Shown piece by piece: positions 13,090 through 22,354 of a stretch of DNA of 64,000 bases. The DNA comes from Streptomyces sp. NBC_00250 (GTDB lineage: Bacteria; Actinomycetota; Actinomycetes; Streptomycetales; Streptomycetaceae). The stretch lies in NCBI RefSeq assembly GCF_036192275.1, contig NZ_CP108088.1, positions 3,101,501-3,165,500 of the forward strand, in the 5' to 3' direction. Within the stretch, counting starts at the first letter, position 1; every line of letters starts with the position of its first letter. The notes beneath the pieces were generated by a model. It was not told the origin of the DNA. It was given only the letters and a program-made list of their open reading frames with translations, and made no database searches. Made by a program: the position numbers and the translations under genes.

Positions 13090-13733
13090 TTCGCCACCTC
13101 GAGGTCGGGTACGACCTTCCGGAGCTCCTCCGGCGAGAGCGCGCCCTCGCGCAGCAGCACCGGCACCTTGCCCGTGACGTCGACGATGGACGACGGCACG
13201 ATGCCGGGGGTCGGTCCGCCGTCCAGGTAGACGGAGACGGAGTCGCCGAGCATCTGCTGGGCCGCGTCGCAGTCCTCCGGCGACGGGTGGCCGGTGAGGT
13301 TCGCCGAGGAGACGGCCATCGGGCCGACCTCGGTGAGCAGCTCGATGGCGACCGGGTGCAGCGGCATGCGGATGGCGACGGTGCCACGGGTGTCGCCGAG
13401 GTCCCACTGGAGGGACGGCTGGTGCTTGGCGACGAGGGTGAGGGCGCCGGGCCAGAAGGCGTCGACGAGCTCCCACGCCTGCTCGGAGAAGTCCGTGACC
13501 AGGCCGTGGAGGGTGTTCGGGGAGCCGATGAGCACGGGCGTGGGCATGTTGCGGCCCCGGCCCTTGGCGGCGAGCAGGTCCGCCACGGCCTCGCTGCTGA
13601 AGGCGTCCGCCCCGATCCCGTACACGGTGTCGGTGGGCAGCACGACCAGCTCGCCCCGGCGGACGGCGGACGCGGCCTCGCGCAGACCCGTCACACGGTC
13701 GGTCGCCTCGTTGCAGTCGTATCGCCGTGCCAT
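13086..13733 (-). CDS. L-threonylcarbamoyladenylate synthase (Sua5/YrdC/YciO family)
   Basis: Makes threonylcarbamoyl-AMP from threonine, bicarbonate and ATP for the t6A37 modification of ANN-decoding tRNAs. The 215-residue protein is a single YrdC domain: RGELVVLPTDTVYGIGADA, the KGRGRNMPTPVLI loop, FWPGALTLVAKH, VAIRMPLHP and PMAVSSANLTGHPSP are classic motifs. It lacks the C-terminal Sua5 domain, so it is the short TsaC type. It sits 49 bases after prmC and overlaps the phosphatase-like gene, an arrangement common in actinomycetes. Confidence 0.93.
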   Translation of the reverse strand: MARRYDCNEATDRVTGLREAASAVRRGELVVLPTDTVYGIGADAFSSEAVADLLAAKGRGRNMPTPVLIGSPNTLHGLVTDFSEQAWELVDAFWPGALTLVAKHQPSLQWDLGDTRGTVAIRMPLHPVAIELLTEVGPMAVSSANLTGHPSPEDCDAAQQMLGDSVSVYLDGGPTPGIVPSSIVDVTGKVPVLLREGALSPEELRKVVPDLEVAN

Positions 13734-13782
13734 CAGTTCCCGGCCTCCTCGTAAGCGTGGTTCGTCATGGCAGTCGTGCCGG

Positions 13783-14628
13783 TCATGGCATGGCCTTGCG
13801 GGCGGTCGCGAAGCGCGGCCGGTTGTTCAGGTCCGGGTGGTCGGCGGCGTCGGCCCAGCCGGCCTCTTCGTTGAAGATCCACGGCACCTGCCCGCCCTGG
13901 GTGTCCGCGTGCTCGATGACGACGAGGCCGCCGGGGCGCAGCAGACGGTGGGCGGTGCGCTCGATGCCGCGGATGGTGTCGAGGCCGTCCTCGCCGGAGA
14001 AGAGGGCCATCTCCGGGTCGTGGTCGCGGGCCTCGGGTGCCACGTACTCCCACTCGGTGAGCGGGATGTACGGCGGGTTGGAGATGACCAGGTCGACCTG
14101 GCCGTCCAGCTCCGGGAGCGCGGTCAGCGCGTTGCCCTGGTGGACGGTGACGCGGGAGCCCTCGGCGTTCTTCCGGGTCCACACGAGGGCGTCGTCGGAG
14201 AGCTCGACGGCGTGCACGCGCGAGCGTGGCACCTCCTGTGCCATGGCGAGGGCGATGGCCCCGGAGCCGGTGCAGAGGTCGACGATGAGGGGTTCGACGA
14301 CGTCCATCGCGCGGACGGCGTCTATGGCCCAGCCGACGACCGACTCGGTCTCCGGGCGGGGCACGAAGACCCCGGGTCCGACCTGGAGCTCCAGGTACCG
14401 GAAGAACGCCCGCCCGGTGATGTGCTGGAGCGGTTCGCGGGCCTCGCGGCGGGCGACGGTCTCCCAGTAGCGGGCGTCGAAGTCCGCGTCCTTGACGTTG
14501 TGCAGCTCCCCCCGCTTGACGCCGTGCACGAACGCGGCGAGCTCCTCCGCGTCGAAACGCGGTGAGGGAACGCCGGCGTCGGCCAGCCGCTGGGTGGCCT
14601 GGGCCACCTCGGCAAGCAGCAGGTTCAC
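13783..14628 (-). CDS. prmC: Release factor glutamine N5-methyltransferase
   Basis: SAM-dependent enzyme (281 aa) that methylates the glutamine of the GGQ motif in release factors 1 and 2. The N-terminal helical domain (residues 1-85, with LQHITGRAFFRYLELQVGPGVFVPRPETE) is followed by the methyltransferase domain with VDLCTGSGAIALAMA and the catalytic motif ISNPPYIP. It lies 37 bases downstream of prfA, its substrate gene. Confidence 0.95.
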   Translation of the reverse strand: MNLLLAEVAQATQRLADAGVPSPRFDAEELAAFVHGVKRGELHNVKDADFDARYWETVARREAREPLQHITGRAFFRYLELQVGPGVFVPRPETESVVGWAIDAVRAMDVVEPLIVDLCTGSGAIALAMAQEVPRSRVHAVELSDDALVWTRKNAEGSRVTVHQGNALTALPELDGQVDLVISNPPYIPLTEWEYVAPEARDHDPEMALFSGEDGLDTIRGIERTAHRLLRPGGLVVIEHADTQGGQVPWIFNEEAGWADAADHPDLNNRPRFATARKAMP

Positions 14629-14665
14629 GCTGGTCCTCCGTGGTGCGGGGTGGGGCTTACGGAAC

Positions 14666-15742
14666 TTACGCCGCTGCGAGCTTGGCAGCCGAGTCGGCGT
14701 CGACGCACGCCTGGATCATCGGGTCCAGTTCGCCGTCGAGCACCTGGTCCAAGTTGTACGCCTTGAAGCCGACGCGGTGGTCCGAGATCCGGTTCTCCGG
14801 GAAGTTGTACGTACGGATCTTCTCGGACCGGTCGACGGTGCGGACCTGGCTGCGACGGGCGTCGGCGGCCTTGGACTCGGCCTCCTCCTGCGCGGCGGCG
14901 AGCAGCCGGGACCGCAGGATACGCATGGCCTGCTCCTTGTTCTGGAGCTGGCTCTTCTCGTTCTGGCAGGAGGCGACGATGCCGGTCGGCAGGTGGGTGA
15001 TGCGGACGGCGGAGTCGGTGGTGTTGACCGACTGGCCGCCGGGGCCGGACGAGCGGTAGACGTCGATGCGCAGGTCGTTGGCGTGGACCTCGACCTCGAC
15101 CTCCTCGGCCTCGGGCGTGACGAGCACGCCGGCGGCGGAGGTGTGGATGCGGCCGGCGGACTCGGTCGCGGGCACGCGCTGGACGCGGTGCACCCCGCCC
15201 TCGTACTTGAGGCGCGCCCAGACGCCCTGGCCGGGCTCGGTGGCGCCGTTGCCGCCCTTGGTCTTCACGGCGACCTGGACGTCCTTGTAGCCGCCCAGCT
15301 CGGACTCGGTGGCGTCGATGATCTCGGTCTTCCAGCCGACGCGCTCGGCGTACCGGAGGTACATGCGGAGCAGGTCGCCGGCGAAGAGTGCGGACTCGTC
15401 GCCGCCCGCGCCCGCCTTGATCTCCAGGATGACGTCCTTGTCGTCGCTGGGGTCGCGCGGGACGAGGAGCAGTCGGAGCTTCTCGGTGAGCTCCTCCCGG
15501 TCCTTCTCCAGCTGCTTGACCTCGGCGGCGAAGTCGGGGTCGTCGTGTGCCAGCTCGCGGGCGGTCTCGATGTCGTCACCGGTCTGCTTCCAGGCCCGGT
15601 AGGTGGCGACGATCGGGGTCAGCTCGGCGTAGCGCTTGTTCAGCTTGCGCGCGTTCGCCTGGTCGGCGTGGACCGAAGGGTCCGCGAGCTTCGTCTCCAG
15701 GCCGGCGTGTTCGCCGACCAGTTCCTCGACCGCCTCGAACAT
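14666..15742 (-). CDS. prfA: Peptide chain release factor 1
   Basis: Recognises UAA and UAG and triggers peptide release (358 aa). The peptidyl-transferase-centre motif is GGQ in [15 protein letters not shown], and the codon-recognition tripeptide PAT lies in [19 protein letters not shown] at 15742 follows an AGGAG site. First gene after rpmE in the same direction; prmC, which methylates its GGQ, follows directly. Confidence 0.97.
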   Translation of the reverse strand: MFEAVEELVGEHAGLETKLADPSVHADQANARKLNKRYAELTPIVATYRAWKQTGDDIETARELAHDDPDFAAEVKQLEKDREELTEKLRLLLVPRDPSDDKDVILEIKAGAGGDESALFAGDLLRMYLRYAERVGWKTEIIDATESELGGYKDVQVAVKTKGGNGATEPGQGVWARLKYEGGVHRVQRVPATESAGRIHTSAAGVLVTPEAEEVEVEVHANDLRIDVYRSSGPGGQSVNTTDSAVRITHLPTGIVASCQNEKSQLQNKEQAMRILRSRLLAAAQEEAESKAADARRSQVRTVDRSEKIRTYNFPENRISDHRVGFKAYNLDQVLDGELDPMIQACVDADSAAKLAAA

Positions 15743-15786
15743 CGGGGGCTCCTGGTTTTTTCGTCAGTTGCTACGGGGACGGCAAA

Positions 15787-15830
15787 GCGCCGGTCCCGGC
15801 CACCCGCGCGGGGCGACCGTGGACCGGCGC
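15787..15830 (-). terminator. Hairpin after rpmE
   Basis: GCGCCGGTCC (15787-15796) pairs with GGACCGGCGC (15821-15830) just past the rpmE stop. The 24-base loop is long, so it may act as a partial terminator that separates abundant rpmE message from prfA. Confidence 0.55.
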
Positions 15831-15839
15831 AGGGGCTCG

Positions 15840-16058
15840 CTACTTGGAGCCGGCGGCCTTGCCGAAGCGGGCCTCGAAGCGGGCGACGCGGCCGCCGGTG
15901 TCGAGGATCTTCTGCTTGCCCGTGTAGAACGGGTGGCACTCGGAGCAGACCTCGGCACGGATGGTGCCCTCGGTCAGCGTGCTCCGGGTGGTGAACGACG
16001 CGCCACAGGTGCAGCTGACCTGGGTCTCGACGTACTGGGGGTGGATCTCGCGCTTCAA
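15840..16058 (-). CDS. rpmE: 50S ribosomal protein L31
   Basis: Ribosomal protein bL31 (72 aa). It is the zinc-binding C+ form: Cys16, Cys18, Cys38 and Cys41 (SCTCG and [13 protein letters not shown]). Streptomycetes often have a second, zinc-free L31 elsewhere that is induced under zinc limitation, which makes this the zinc-replete copy. It lies 97 bases before prfA with a hairpin between. Confidence 0.96.
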   Translation of the reverse strand: MKREIHPQYVETQVSCTCGASFTTRSTLTEGTIRAEVCSECHPFYTGKQKILDTGGRVARFEARFGKAAGSK

Positions 16059-16216
16059 GGTGTCTCCTAGTTTCGGGAGGGCTCCGGGTCGCCGTCGCGG
16101 GTTGCGGCAAGCGTGAACCGGGGCCGACGTACCAGTCTGCCAGGACCGGCCGTATCTCCCAAAACCGGGGTCGGGCCGGAACTATTCCTGAGCTGCCGCG
16201 GACGGCGCTTCCGGTG

Positions 16217-17314
16217 CTACTTCACGACGCCGTCGGCCTGGCCGGTGGCCGCGTCCTTCGTCGCCGAGGCGGGGATCGGGAGGTCCTTCTTCAGGGCCGT
16301 CCAGACCTGCCGGGACTGGGCTTCCAGGGGCACGACGCGGTTGGGGTCCCGGGGGTCGTACTCGACGGGCATGGTGACCATGTGGACGTCCTGGGCGCCG
16401 ATGCCGGAGAGGCCCTTCGCGAAGCCCATCAGCTCCTGGACCGAGTCGAGTTCGGAGTCTGGGGTGATGGCCTTGGTGGCGGCGTCGGCGAGGTCGAGGA
16501 GCTTCGTCGGGTTGGTGAAGACGCCGACGTCCTTGACCTGGTCGATGAAGGCCTTCATGAAGGCCTGCTGGAGCTGGATGCGGCCGAGGTCGCTGCCGTC
16601 GCCGACGCTCTTGCGGGTGCGGACGAGGCCGAGGGACTGCTCGCCGTCGAGGGTGTGGGTGCCCGGTTCGAGGTCGAGGTGGCTCTTGCTGTCCTCGATG
16701 GCCGCGGTGGTGGTGATCTCCACCCCGCCGAGTTCGTCGATGAGCTTCTTGAAGCCGGTGAAGTCGACCTCGATGTAGTGGTCCATGCGGATGCCGGACA
16801 TCGCCTCGACGGTCTTGACGGCGCAGGCGGGGCCGCCGACCTCGTACGCGGTGTTGAACATGGCCCGCTGCTCGCCCGCGACGGCGGTGCCCTGGGCGTC
16901 GGTGCACGAGGGCCGGTCGACGAGGGTGTCGCGGGGTACGGAGACCACACTGGCCTTCTTGTGGCCCTCGTAGACGTGGACGACCATCGCGGTGTCGGAG
17001 CGGGCGCCGCCCTCGTCCTTGCCGTAGGCGCCGTTGTCGCCGGAGCGGGAGTCGGAGCCGAGGACGAGGATGTCCATGGAGCCGTTGTCGACGTCGTCGG
17101 GGCGGTCGGTGCCCAGCTGGGCGTTGATGTCGACGCCTTCGAGGTTGCCGTCGAGCTTGAAGTAGACGTATCCGAGACCGGCGCCGCCGAGGACGAGGAC
17201 GGCGAGGGCCCCCGAGACCAGGACGGCCACCTTTCGGCTGCGCTTGGCGGGCTGCTTGCGGCGGCGGCCGCTTCCCGCGCCGCCTATTCGGCTGCTCTTG
17301 CTCTGCTCGGTCAT
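16217..17314 (-). CDS. LytR-CpsA-Psr (LCP) family cell-wall glycopolymer ligase
   Basis: Extracytoplasmic enzyme (365 aa) that attaches undecaprenyl-linked glycopolymers such as teichoic acids to peptidoglycan. A basic N-terminus is followed by one membrane helix at about residues 30-50 (AVLVSGALAVLVLGGAGLGYVYF). The LCP domain then shows MDILVLGSDSR, RSDTAMVVHV, VVSVPRDTLV and the LGLVRTRKSVGDGSDLGRI segment with conserved arginines and aspartates. The second ATG (17314) sits six bases after GAGGG and is preferred to the ATG two codons upstream. Its place near a wecA-like gene fits a shared cell-wall polymer pathway. Confidence 0.9.
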   Translation of the reverse strand: MTEQSKSSRIGGAGSGRRRKQPAKRSRKVAVLVSGALAVLVLGGAGLGYVYFKLDGNLEGVDINAQLGTDRPDDVDNGSMDILVLGSDSRSGDNGAYGKDEGGARSDTAMVVHVYEGHKKASVVSVPRDTLVDRPSCTDAQGTAVAGEQRAMFNTAYEVGGPACAVKTVEAMSGIRMDHYIEVDFTGFKKLIDELGGVEITTTAAIEDSKSHLDLEPGTHTLDGEQSLGLVRTRKSVGDGSDLGRIQLQQAFMKAFIDQVKDVGVFTNPTKLLDLADAATKAITPDSELDSVQELMGFAKGLSGIGAQDVHMVTMPVEYDPRDPNRVVPLEAQSRQVWTALKKDLPIPASATKDAATGQADGVVK

Positions 17315-17414
17315 CGTCATCCCTCGGGCCCTCGGTTCACCATGTGTGACGGCGAAGCACCCAAAAGGGTTGCATACGGGCCTGTGAGGTTTCGGTGAGC
17401 TCAGCCGGGAACAG

Positions 17415-17451
17415 CACTGCGCCCACCGTGCGGGGCACGGTGGGCGCAGTG
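17415..17451 (-). terminator. Terminator downstream of rho
   Basis: A perfect 17-bp stem, 17415-17431 with 17435-17451, closed by a GGG loop, about 80 bases past the rho stop and before the LCP gene. It is rho's own intrinsic terminator. Confidence 0.85.
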
Positions 17452-17530
17452 GTTCACGCAGGTCACGACAGGGTTACGGGGCCGAGGCCGCGTCCTGGTC
17501 GCGCGACTGGAGCATGACGCAGGTCACACG

Positions 17531-19591
17531 TCAGTCGTCGTTCTTGCCGCCAGGCGTCGTCTTCTGGATCTGGAGCAGGAACTCGCCGTTCGACTTCGTC
17601 TGCTTCATCTTGTCGAGCAGCAGCTCGATCGCCTGCTGCTGGTCGAGCGCGTGCAGCACACGACGGAGCTTCCAGGTCACGGCGAGCTCGTCGGCGCCGA
17701 GCAGGATCTCTTCCTTACGCGTACCCGAGGCGTCGACGTCGACGGCCGGGAAGATGCGCTTGTCGGCGAGCTTCCGGTCGAGCTTGAGCTCCATGTTGCC
17801 GGTGCCCTTGAACTCCTCGAAGATCACCTCGTCCATGCGCGAACCGGTGTCCACCAGGGCGGTGGCGAGGATGGTGAGCGAGCCGCCGTCCTCGATGTTC
17901 CGGGCCGCACCGAAGAAGCGCTTCGGCGGGTAGAGCGCGGTCGAGTCGACACCACCGGACAGGATGCGGCCGGAGGCAGGCGCCGCGAGGTTGTACGCGC
18001 GGCCCAGGCGGGTGATCGAGTCGAGCAGGACGACCACGTCGTGACCCAGCTCCACGAGACGCTTGGCGCGCTCGATGGCCAGCTCGGCGACGGTGGTGTG
18101 GTCCTCGGCCGGACGGTCGAAGGTCGAGGAGATGACCTCGCCCTTGACCGACCGCTGCATGTCGGTGACCTCTTCCGGACGCTCGTCGACCAGGACGACC
18201 ATCAGGTGGCACTCGGGGTTGTTGGTGGTGATCGCGTTGGCGATCGCCTGCATGATCATGGTCTTGCCGGTCTTCGGCGGGGCCACGATCAGACCGCGCT
18301 GGCCCTTGCCGATCGGCGACACGAGGTCGATGATCCGCGTGGTCAGCACGCCCGGGTCGGTCTCCAGACGGAGCCGGTCCTGCGGGTAGAGCGGGGTCAG
18401 CTTGTTGAACTCGGGGCGGCCGCGGCCGGAGTCGGCGGCCATGCCGTTCGCCGAGTCCAGGCGGACCAGCGCGTTGAACTTCTCGCGGCGCTCGCCCTCC
18501 TTCGGCTGACGCACGGCGCCGGTGACGTGGTCACCCTTGCGCAGACCGTTCTTGCGGACCTGGGCGAGGGAGACGTACACGTCGTTCGGACCGGGCAGGT
18601 AGCCGGAGGTCCGGATGAACGCGTAGTTGTCGAGGATGTCGAGGATGCCCGCGACGGGGATCAGGACGTCGTCGTCGGCGACCTGCGGCTCGCCGGCCTG
18701 GAAGTCGTCACGCCCACGACGCCCACGGCGGTCGCGGTAACGGCCGCGACGCCCACGGCGGCCGCCCTCGGCGTCGTCGTAGTCGTCCTGCGGACCGGCC
18801 TGCTGGCCCTGGCCCTGGACCTGCTGGCCCTGACCCTGGCCGCCCTGGCCCTGGCCCTGGCCGCCCTGGCCGCCCTGGCGCTGGCGCTGGCCGCCCTGGC
18901 CACCGCCCTGCTGCTCGTCGCCCTTGCCACGGTCGCGCTGACGGTCACGGCGGTCACGGCGCTCGCCGCGCTCCCCGCGCTCGCCGCGGTCACGACGGCC
19001 GCGGCCCTCGGCGCCGTCGACGGCGGCCTCGGCCTTGCTGTCGGTGCCCGCGTCGGCCTTGGCCTCGGTACGGGCCTCGGTCTTGACGACCTGCGCGGCC
19101 TCGGCCTTGGCCTCGCCCTCCGGCGAACCGGCGGGGGCGGTGGCACGACGGCGACGACGCTCGCCCGCGGGCTGGTCGTCGGAGGCCGGCTGGCCCGGGA
19201 TGTCGATCTGCTGCTGGGCGACGGCCTTCTCGGCCTTCTCCGCCTTGGGCTCGGCGGCCTCGGCAGCGGTCTCACCCGTACGGGTCTTGGCGGTGGCGCG
19301 GCGCTTCGGCTTGGTCTCGGCGGCGTCGGCGGCCTTGGCGGGGGCGGCGGAACCGCCACCGGCCTGCGCCTCCTTGATGACCTCGATCAGCTGGCTCTTG
19401 CGCATCCGCGCGGTGCCCCTGATGCCGAGGCCGGACGCGACCTGCTGCAGCTCGGCCAGGACCATGCCCTCGAGGCCGGTGCCGGAGCGGCGGCGCCGTG
19501 CGGTGCCGCCGGTGGCAGCACCTGCGGCGGGCGCGGCGGCGTCGACACTGCTGTCGGCAGTCACGCCCATCAGATCGGTGGTGTCGCTCAC
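17531..19591 (-). CDS. rho: Transcription termination factor Rho with long low-complexity insert
   Basis: Hexameric RNA-dependent ATPase that ends untranslated transcripts (686 aa). The N-terminal Rho-N helical domain ([29 protein letters not shown]) is followed by roughly 250 residues of A/E/K- and then G/Q/R/D-rich low complexity, including GQGG-type repeats. The RNA-binding cold-shock-like domain ([31 protein letters not shown]) and the ATPase domain with APPKTGKT and the [10 protein letters not shown] motif follow. GTG at 19591 has a GGAAGGA site and is preferred over the upstream frame. Long inserts are typical of actinobacterial Rho; the repeat-rich part is inferred to bind RNA or phase-separate. 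Confidence 0.96.
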   Translation of the reverse strand: MSDTTDLMGVTADSSVDAAAPAAGAATGGTARRRRSGTGLEGMVLAELQQVASGLGIRGTARMRKSQLIEVIKEAQAGGGSAAPAKAADAAETKPKRRATAKTRTGETAAEAAEPKAEKAEKAVAQQQIDIPGQPASDDQPAGERRRRRATAPAGSPEGEAKAEAAQVVKTEARTEAKADAGTDSKAEAAVDGAEGRGRRDRGERGERGERRDRRDRQRDRGKGDEQQGGGQGGQRQRQGGQGGQGQGQGGQGQGQQVQGQGQQAGPQDDYDDAEGGRRGRRGRYRDRRGRRGRDDFQAGEPQVADDDVLIPVAGILDILDNYAFIRTSGYLPGPNDVYVSLAQVRKNGLRKGDHVTGAVRQPKEGERREKFNALVRLDSANGMAADSGRGRPEFNKLTPLYPQDRLRLETDPGVLTTRIIDLVSPIGKGQRGLIVAPPKTGKTMIMQAIANAITTNNPECHLMVVLVDERPEEVTDMQRSVKGEVISSTFDRPAEDHTTVAELAIERAKRLVELGHDVVVLLDSITRLGRAYNLAAPASGRILSGGVDSTALYPPKRFFGAARNIEDGGSLTILATALVDTGSRMDEVIFEEFKGTGNMELKLDRKLADKRIFPAVDVDASGTRKEEILLGADELAVTWKLRRVLHALDQQQAIELLLDKMKQTKSNGEFLLQIQKTTPGGKNDD

Positions 19592-20007
19592 GAAGGGTCC
19601 TTCCCTGGAGCGGACGTCGGCCATCTGGCTCGGCGACCGGTTGTGCTGTCCGGCAGCGGTCCCGTGTTGGGTGGACCGTGTCCGGGGCGGTGGTCCCGCC
19701 GGGTACGGCGGAGAGAAACGTGCTGTGGGTCCGGCCCGAGCGCCCCCTGCTCGGCCCTCACTGCAGAAGAGCGAGGGGTGTCGTGCCGGTTCCGGAGCGT
19801 GCTCGAAACTGCTCAGGCAGGCTGCTCAGGCAGTTGGGGAGGCTCCCGGAAGAATCGGTGGTCCCTGATGGGGACACTCAGCACCGCGCCACAAAGGCGC
19901 CGGGTGCTGACTTGAGGTTAACACTACCGGCTCCAACAAACATTCCCCCTCTCCCTCACCGGCAATCTCCTGTCCCGGACGCTGCCCGGCGTCCGGCCGC
20001 CGTGCGC
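19592..20007. promoter_or_regulatory. rho leader region with two hairpins
   Basis: The 416 bases between thrB and rho hold no convincing gene. Two structures stand out: TCAGCACC-GCGCC / GGCGC-GGTGCTGA (19878-19910, loop ACAAA) and GTCCC-TGATG-GGGAC (19861-19875). Read in the direction of rho they lie 270-320 bases upstream of its start. They could end thrB transcripts or form an autoregulatory leader for rho, which is known to be attenuated in other bacteria. Confidence 0.4.
19975..19996 (-). terminator. Hairpin after thrB
   Basis: CCGGACGC-TGCCCG-GCGTCCGG forms an eight-pair stem starting 12 bases past the thrB stop. Confidence 0.6.
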
Positions 20008-20925
20008 CTAGGGCGCCAGCGGCAGGACGCTCGCGCCGGAGGCGTCGAGGTCGAGCCGGTTCGCGGCCCAGCCCTCGCCCGCCAGTCGGGCGACCTTGTC
20101 GGCCGTCCCGTGTTCGGCCAGCGCGAGGACCGTGGGGCCCGCGCCGGAGATGACCGCGGGGACGCCGTCCGCGCGCAGTCGGTTCACCAGGGCGATGCTC
20201 TCGGGCATCGCGGGAGCCCGGTACTCCTGGTGCAGCCGGTCCTCGGTGGCCGCGAGCAGCAGCTCGGGGCGGCGGGTCAGGGCCTCGACGAGGAGGGCGG
20301 CGCGCCCGGCGTTGGCCGCGGCGTCCACGTGCGGGACGGTGCGCGGCAGGAGTCCGCGGGCGGTCTCGGTCAGCACCGGCTTCCCGGGGACGAAAACCAC
20401 CGGAACGATGGAATCCGAGGGTTCCATCCTGATGGCTCGCGCGGCACCGGACTCGGTCCAGGCGAGCGTGAATCCGCCGAGCAGACAGGCGGCGACGTTG
20501 TCGGGGTGGCCCTCGATCTCGGTGGCGAGCTCCAGGAGGGCGGCCTCGTCGAGCTTGGCGTCCCCGCCTATGGTCACGGCGCGGGCGGCGACGATGCCGG
20601 CGCAGATGGCGGCGGAGGAGGAGCCGAGGCCGCGGCCGTGCGGGATGCGGTTGGCGCAGACGACCTCCAGGCCGCGCGGCTGTCCGCCGAGCAGGTCGAA
20701 GGCGGTACGCAGGGAGCGCACGAGCAGGTGGCTCTCGTCGCGCGGGAGCGTCTCGGCACCCTCGCCGGCGATGTCGACGTGCAGCCCGGAGTCGGCGACA
20801 CGGACGACGACGTCGTCGTAGAGGCCCAGCGACAGGCCGAAGGCGTCGAAGCCCGGACCGAGATTGGCGCTGGTGGCGGGGACGCGCACCCGTACGGCGG
20901 CGGCGCGGAACGCTGGACCGGCCAT
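20008..20925 (-). CDS. thrB: Homoserine kinase
   Basis: GHMP-family kinase (305 aa) that phosphorylates homoserine for threonine synthase. The N-terminal VRVPATSANLGPGFDAFGLSL, the ATP-binding PHGRGLGSSSAAICAG loop and the C-terminal SGAGPTVLAL motif are diagnostic. It lies downstream of thrC, but a 352-base gap with tandem repeats and a large hairpin lies between, so it probably has its own promoter. Confidence 0.95.
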   Translation of the reverse strand: MAGPAFRAAAVRVRVPATSANLGPGFDAFGLSLGLYDDVVVRVADSGLHVDIAGEGAETLPRDESHLLVRSLRTAFDLLGGQPRGLEVVCANRIPHGRGLGSSSAAICAGIVAARAVTIGGDAKLDEAALLELATEIEGHPDNVAACLLGGFTLAWTESGAARAIRMEPSDSIVPVVFVPGKPVLTETARGLLPRTVPHVDAAANAGRAALLVEALTRRPELLLAATEDRLHQEYRAPAMPESIALVNRLRADGVPAVISGAGPTVLALAEHGTADKVARLAGEGWAANRLDLDASGASVLPLAP

Positions 20926-20947
20926 CGCTCGATGACTCTCCTTGATT

Positions 20948-21049
20948 GCGACAACGGTGTTTCAGAACAGCAGGTGGTGCGGATCAACAGGTGTTGACGA
21001 ACAGCAGTCGGTTCGGAACAGCGGGTGTTGCGGCACAGCGGTTGTTTCG
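20948..21049. repeat. Six tandem 17-bp imperfect repeats between thrC and thrB
   Basis: Units start at 20948, 20965, 20982, 20999, 21016 and 21033, exactly 17 bp apart. A typical unit is GAACAGCGGGTGTTGCG; the AACAGCRGKTGTT core is partly self-complementary. They end 23 bases before the thrB start, so they lie in its 5' leader or promoter. They have no coding sense because the unit is not a multiple of three. They could be a multi-site operator; 17 bp is about 1.6 helical turns. Confidence 0.75.
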
Positions 21050-21166
21050 AGAGAAGTACGGGAAACCCGGGGGCCGTTTCGGCCACGGAGGCGACAACGG
21101 CAACGACACCGCGCATATGCGTCGGGGCGGGTTCGGTACAGCCTATCGAAGGAAGGTTCTGCCGCG

Positions 21167-21224
21167 ACATAGGGCGCACAGGAGGCGCACGATGCGTGTC
21201 GCGAGCCAACCTGTGCGCCTATGT
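21167..21224 (-). terminator. Long hairpin downstream of thrC
   Basis: ACATAGG-CGCACAGG (21167-21182, one bulged G) pairs with CCTGTGCGCCTATGT (21210-21224), 54 bases past the thrC stop, with a small CGCAC/GCGTG hairpin inside the loop. This is a likely terminator that separates thrC from thrB. Confidence 0.65.
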
Positions 21225-21277
21225 AGGTTCCTGATCGGGTTTCGATCAGTACTTTTCCCCGCGCGGAGGGGGTGTGA

Positions 21278-22348
21278 TCAGGCCAGACCGAGGCGCTCGG
21301 CGGCGGCGGCCGCGTCGACCGGAACGGTGACCGGCTGCGGCGCGCCGGCGACGGCCCAGTCGGGGTCCTTGAGCCCGTTGCCGGTGACCGTGCAGACGAT
21401 CCGCTGGCCGGGGTCGACCTTGCCCTGCTCGGCGGCCTTCAGCAGACCGGCGACCGAAGCGGCCGACGCGGGCTCGACGAAGACGCCCTCCTGCGCGGCC
21501 AACAGGCGGTAGGCGCGCAGGATCTCACGGTCCGTCACCTCGTCGATGAAGCCGCCCGACTCGTCGCGCGCGGCGATCGCGTAGTCCCACGAGGCCGGGT
21601 TGCCGATGCGGATCGCGGTGGCGATCGTCGACGGGTCCTTGACGACCTCGCCGCGCACGAGCGGCGCGGAGCCGGAGGCCTGGAAGCCCCACATGCGCGG
21701 GCGGTGCGTCGCGAGACCGTCGGCGGCGTACTCGCGGTACCCCTTCCAGTACGCCGTGATGTTGCCGGCGTTGCCCACGGGCAGGACGTGGATGTCGGGC
21801 GCGTCGCCCAGCATGTCCACGATCTCGAAGGCGGCGGTCTTCTGGCCCTCGATACGGACCGGGTTGACCGAATTGACCAGCGCCACCGGGTAGTTCTCGG
21901 AGAGGCTGCGGGCCAGGGTCAGGCAGTCGTCGAAGTTGCCGTCGACCTGGAGGATCTTCGCGCCGTGCACGAGGGCCTGGCCCATCTTGCCGAGCGCGAT
22001 CTTGCCCTGCGGCACGAGGACGGCGGAGACCATGCCGGCGCGGACCGCGTAGGCCGCGGCGGAGGCGGAGGTGTTGCCGGTGGAGGCGCAGATGACGGCC
22101 TGCGCCCCCTCCTCCTTGGCCTTGGAGATGGCCATGGTCATGCCCCGGTCCTTGAAGGAGCCGGTGGGGTTGGCGCCCTCGACCTTGAGGTGCACCTCGC
22201 AGCCCGTGCGCTCGGAGAGGACCTGAGCGGGTACGAGCGGCGTGCCGCCCTCACGGAGCGTGACGACCGGCGTCGTGTCCGTGACCGGAAGGCGGTCCCG
22301 GTACTCCTCGATGATGCCGCGCCACTGGTGGGTGCCCTTGTGGGTCAT
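21278..22348 (-). CDS. thrC: Threonine synthase
   Basis: PLP enzyme (356 aa) converting O-phosphohomoserine to threonine and phosphate. [13 protein letters not shown] opens the domain, the PLP lysine lies in [11 protein letters not shown], and the phosphate-binding glycine loop is in [15 protein letters not shown]. The length matches the short (class II) actinobacterial form. It starts six bases downstream of hom and is almost certainly cotranscribed with it. Confidence 0.96.
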   Translation of the reverse strand: MTHKGTHQWRGIIEEYRDRLPVTDTTPVVTLREGGTPLVPAQVLSERTGCEVHLKVEGANPTGSFKDRGMTMAISKAKEEGAQAVICASTGNTSASAAAYAVRAGMVSAVLVPQGKIALGKMGQALVHGAKILQVDGNFDDCLTLARSLSENYPVALVNSVNPVRIEGQKTAAFEIVDMLGDAPDIHVLPVGNAGNITAYWKGYREYAADGLATHRPRMWGFQASGSAPLVRGEVVKDPSTIATAIRIGNPASWDYAIAARDESGGFIDEVTDREILRAYRLLAAQEGVFVEPASAASVAGLLKAAEQGKVDPGQRIVCTVTGNGLKDPDWAVAGAPQPVTVPVDAAAAAERLGLA

Positions 22349-22354
22349 GGGTCC

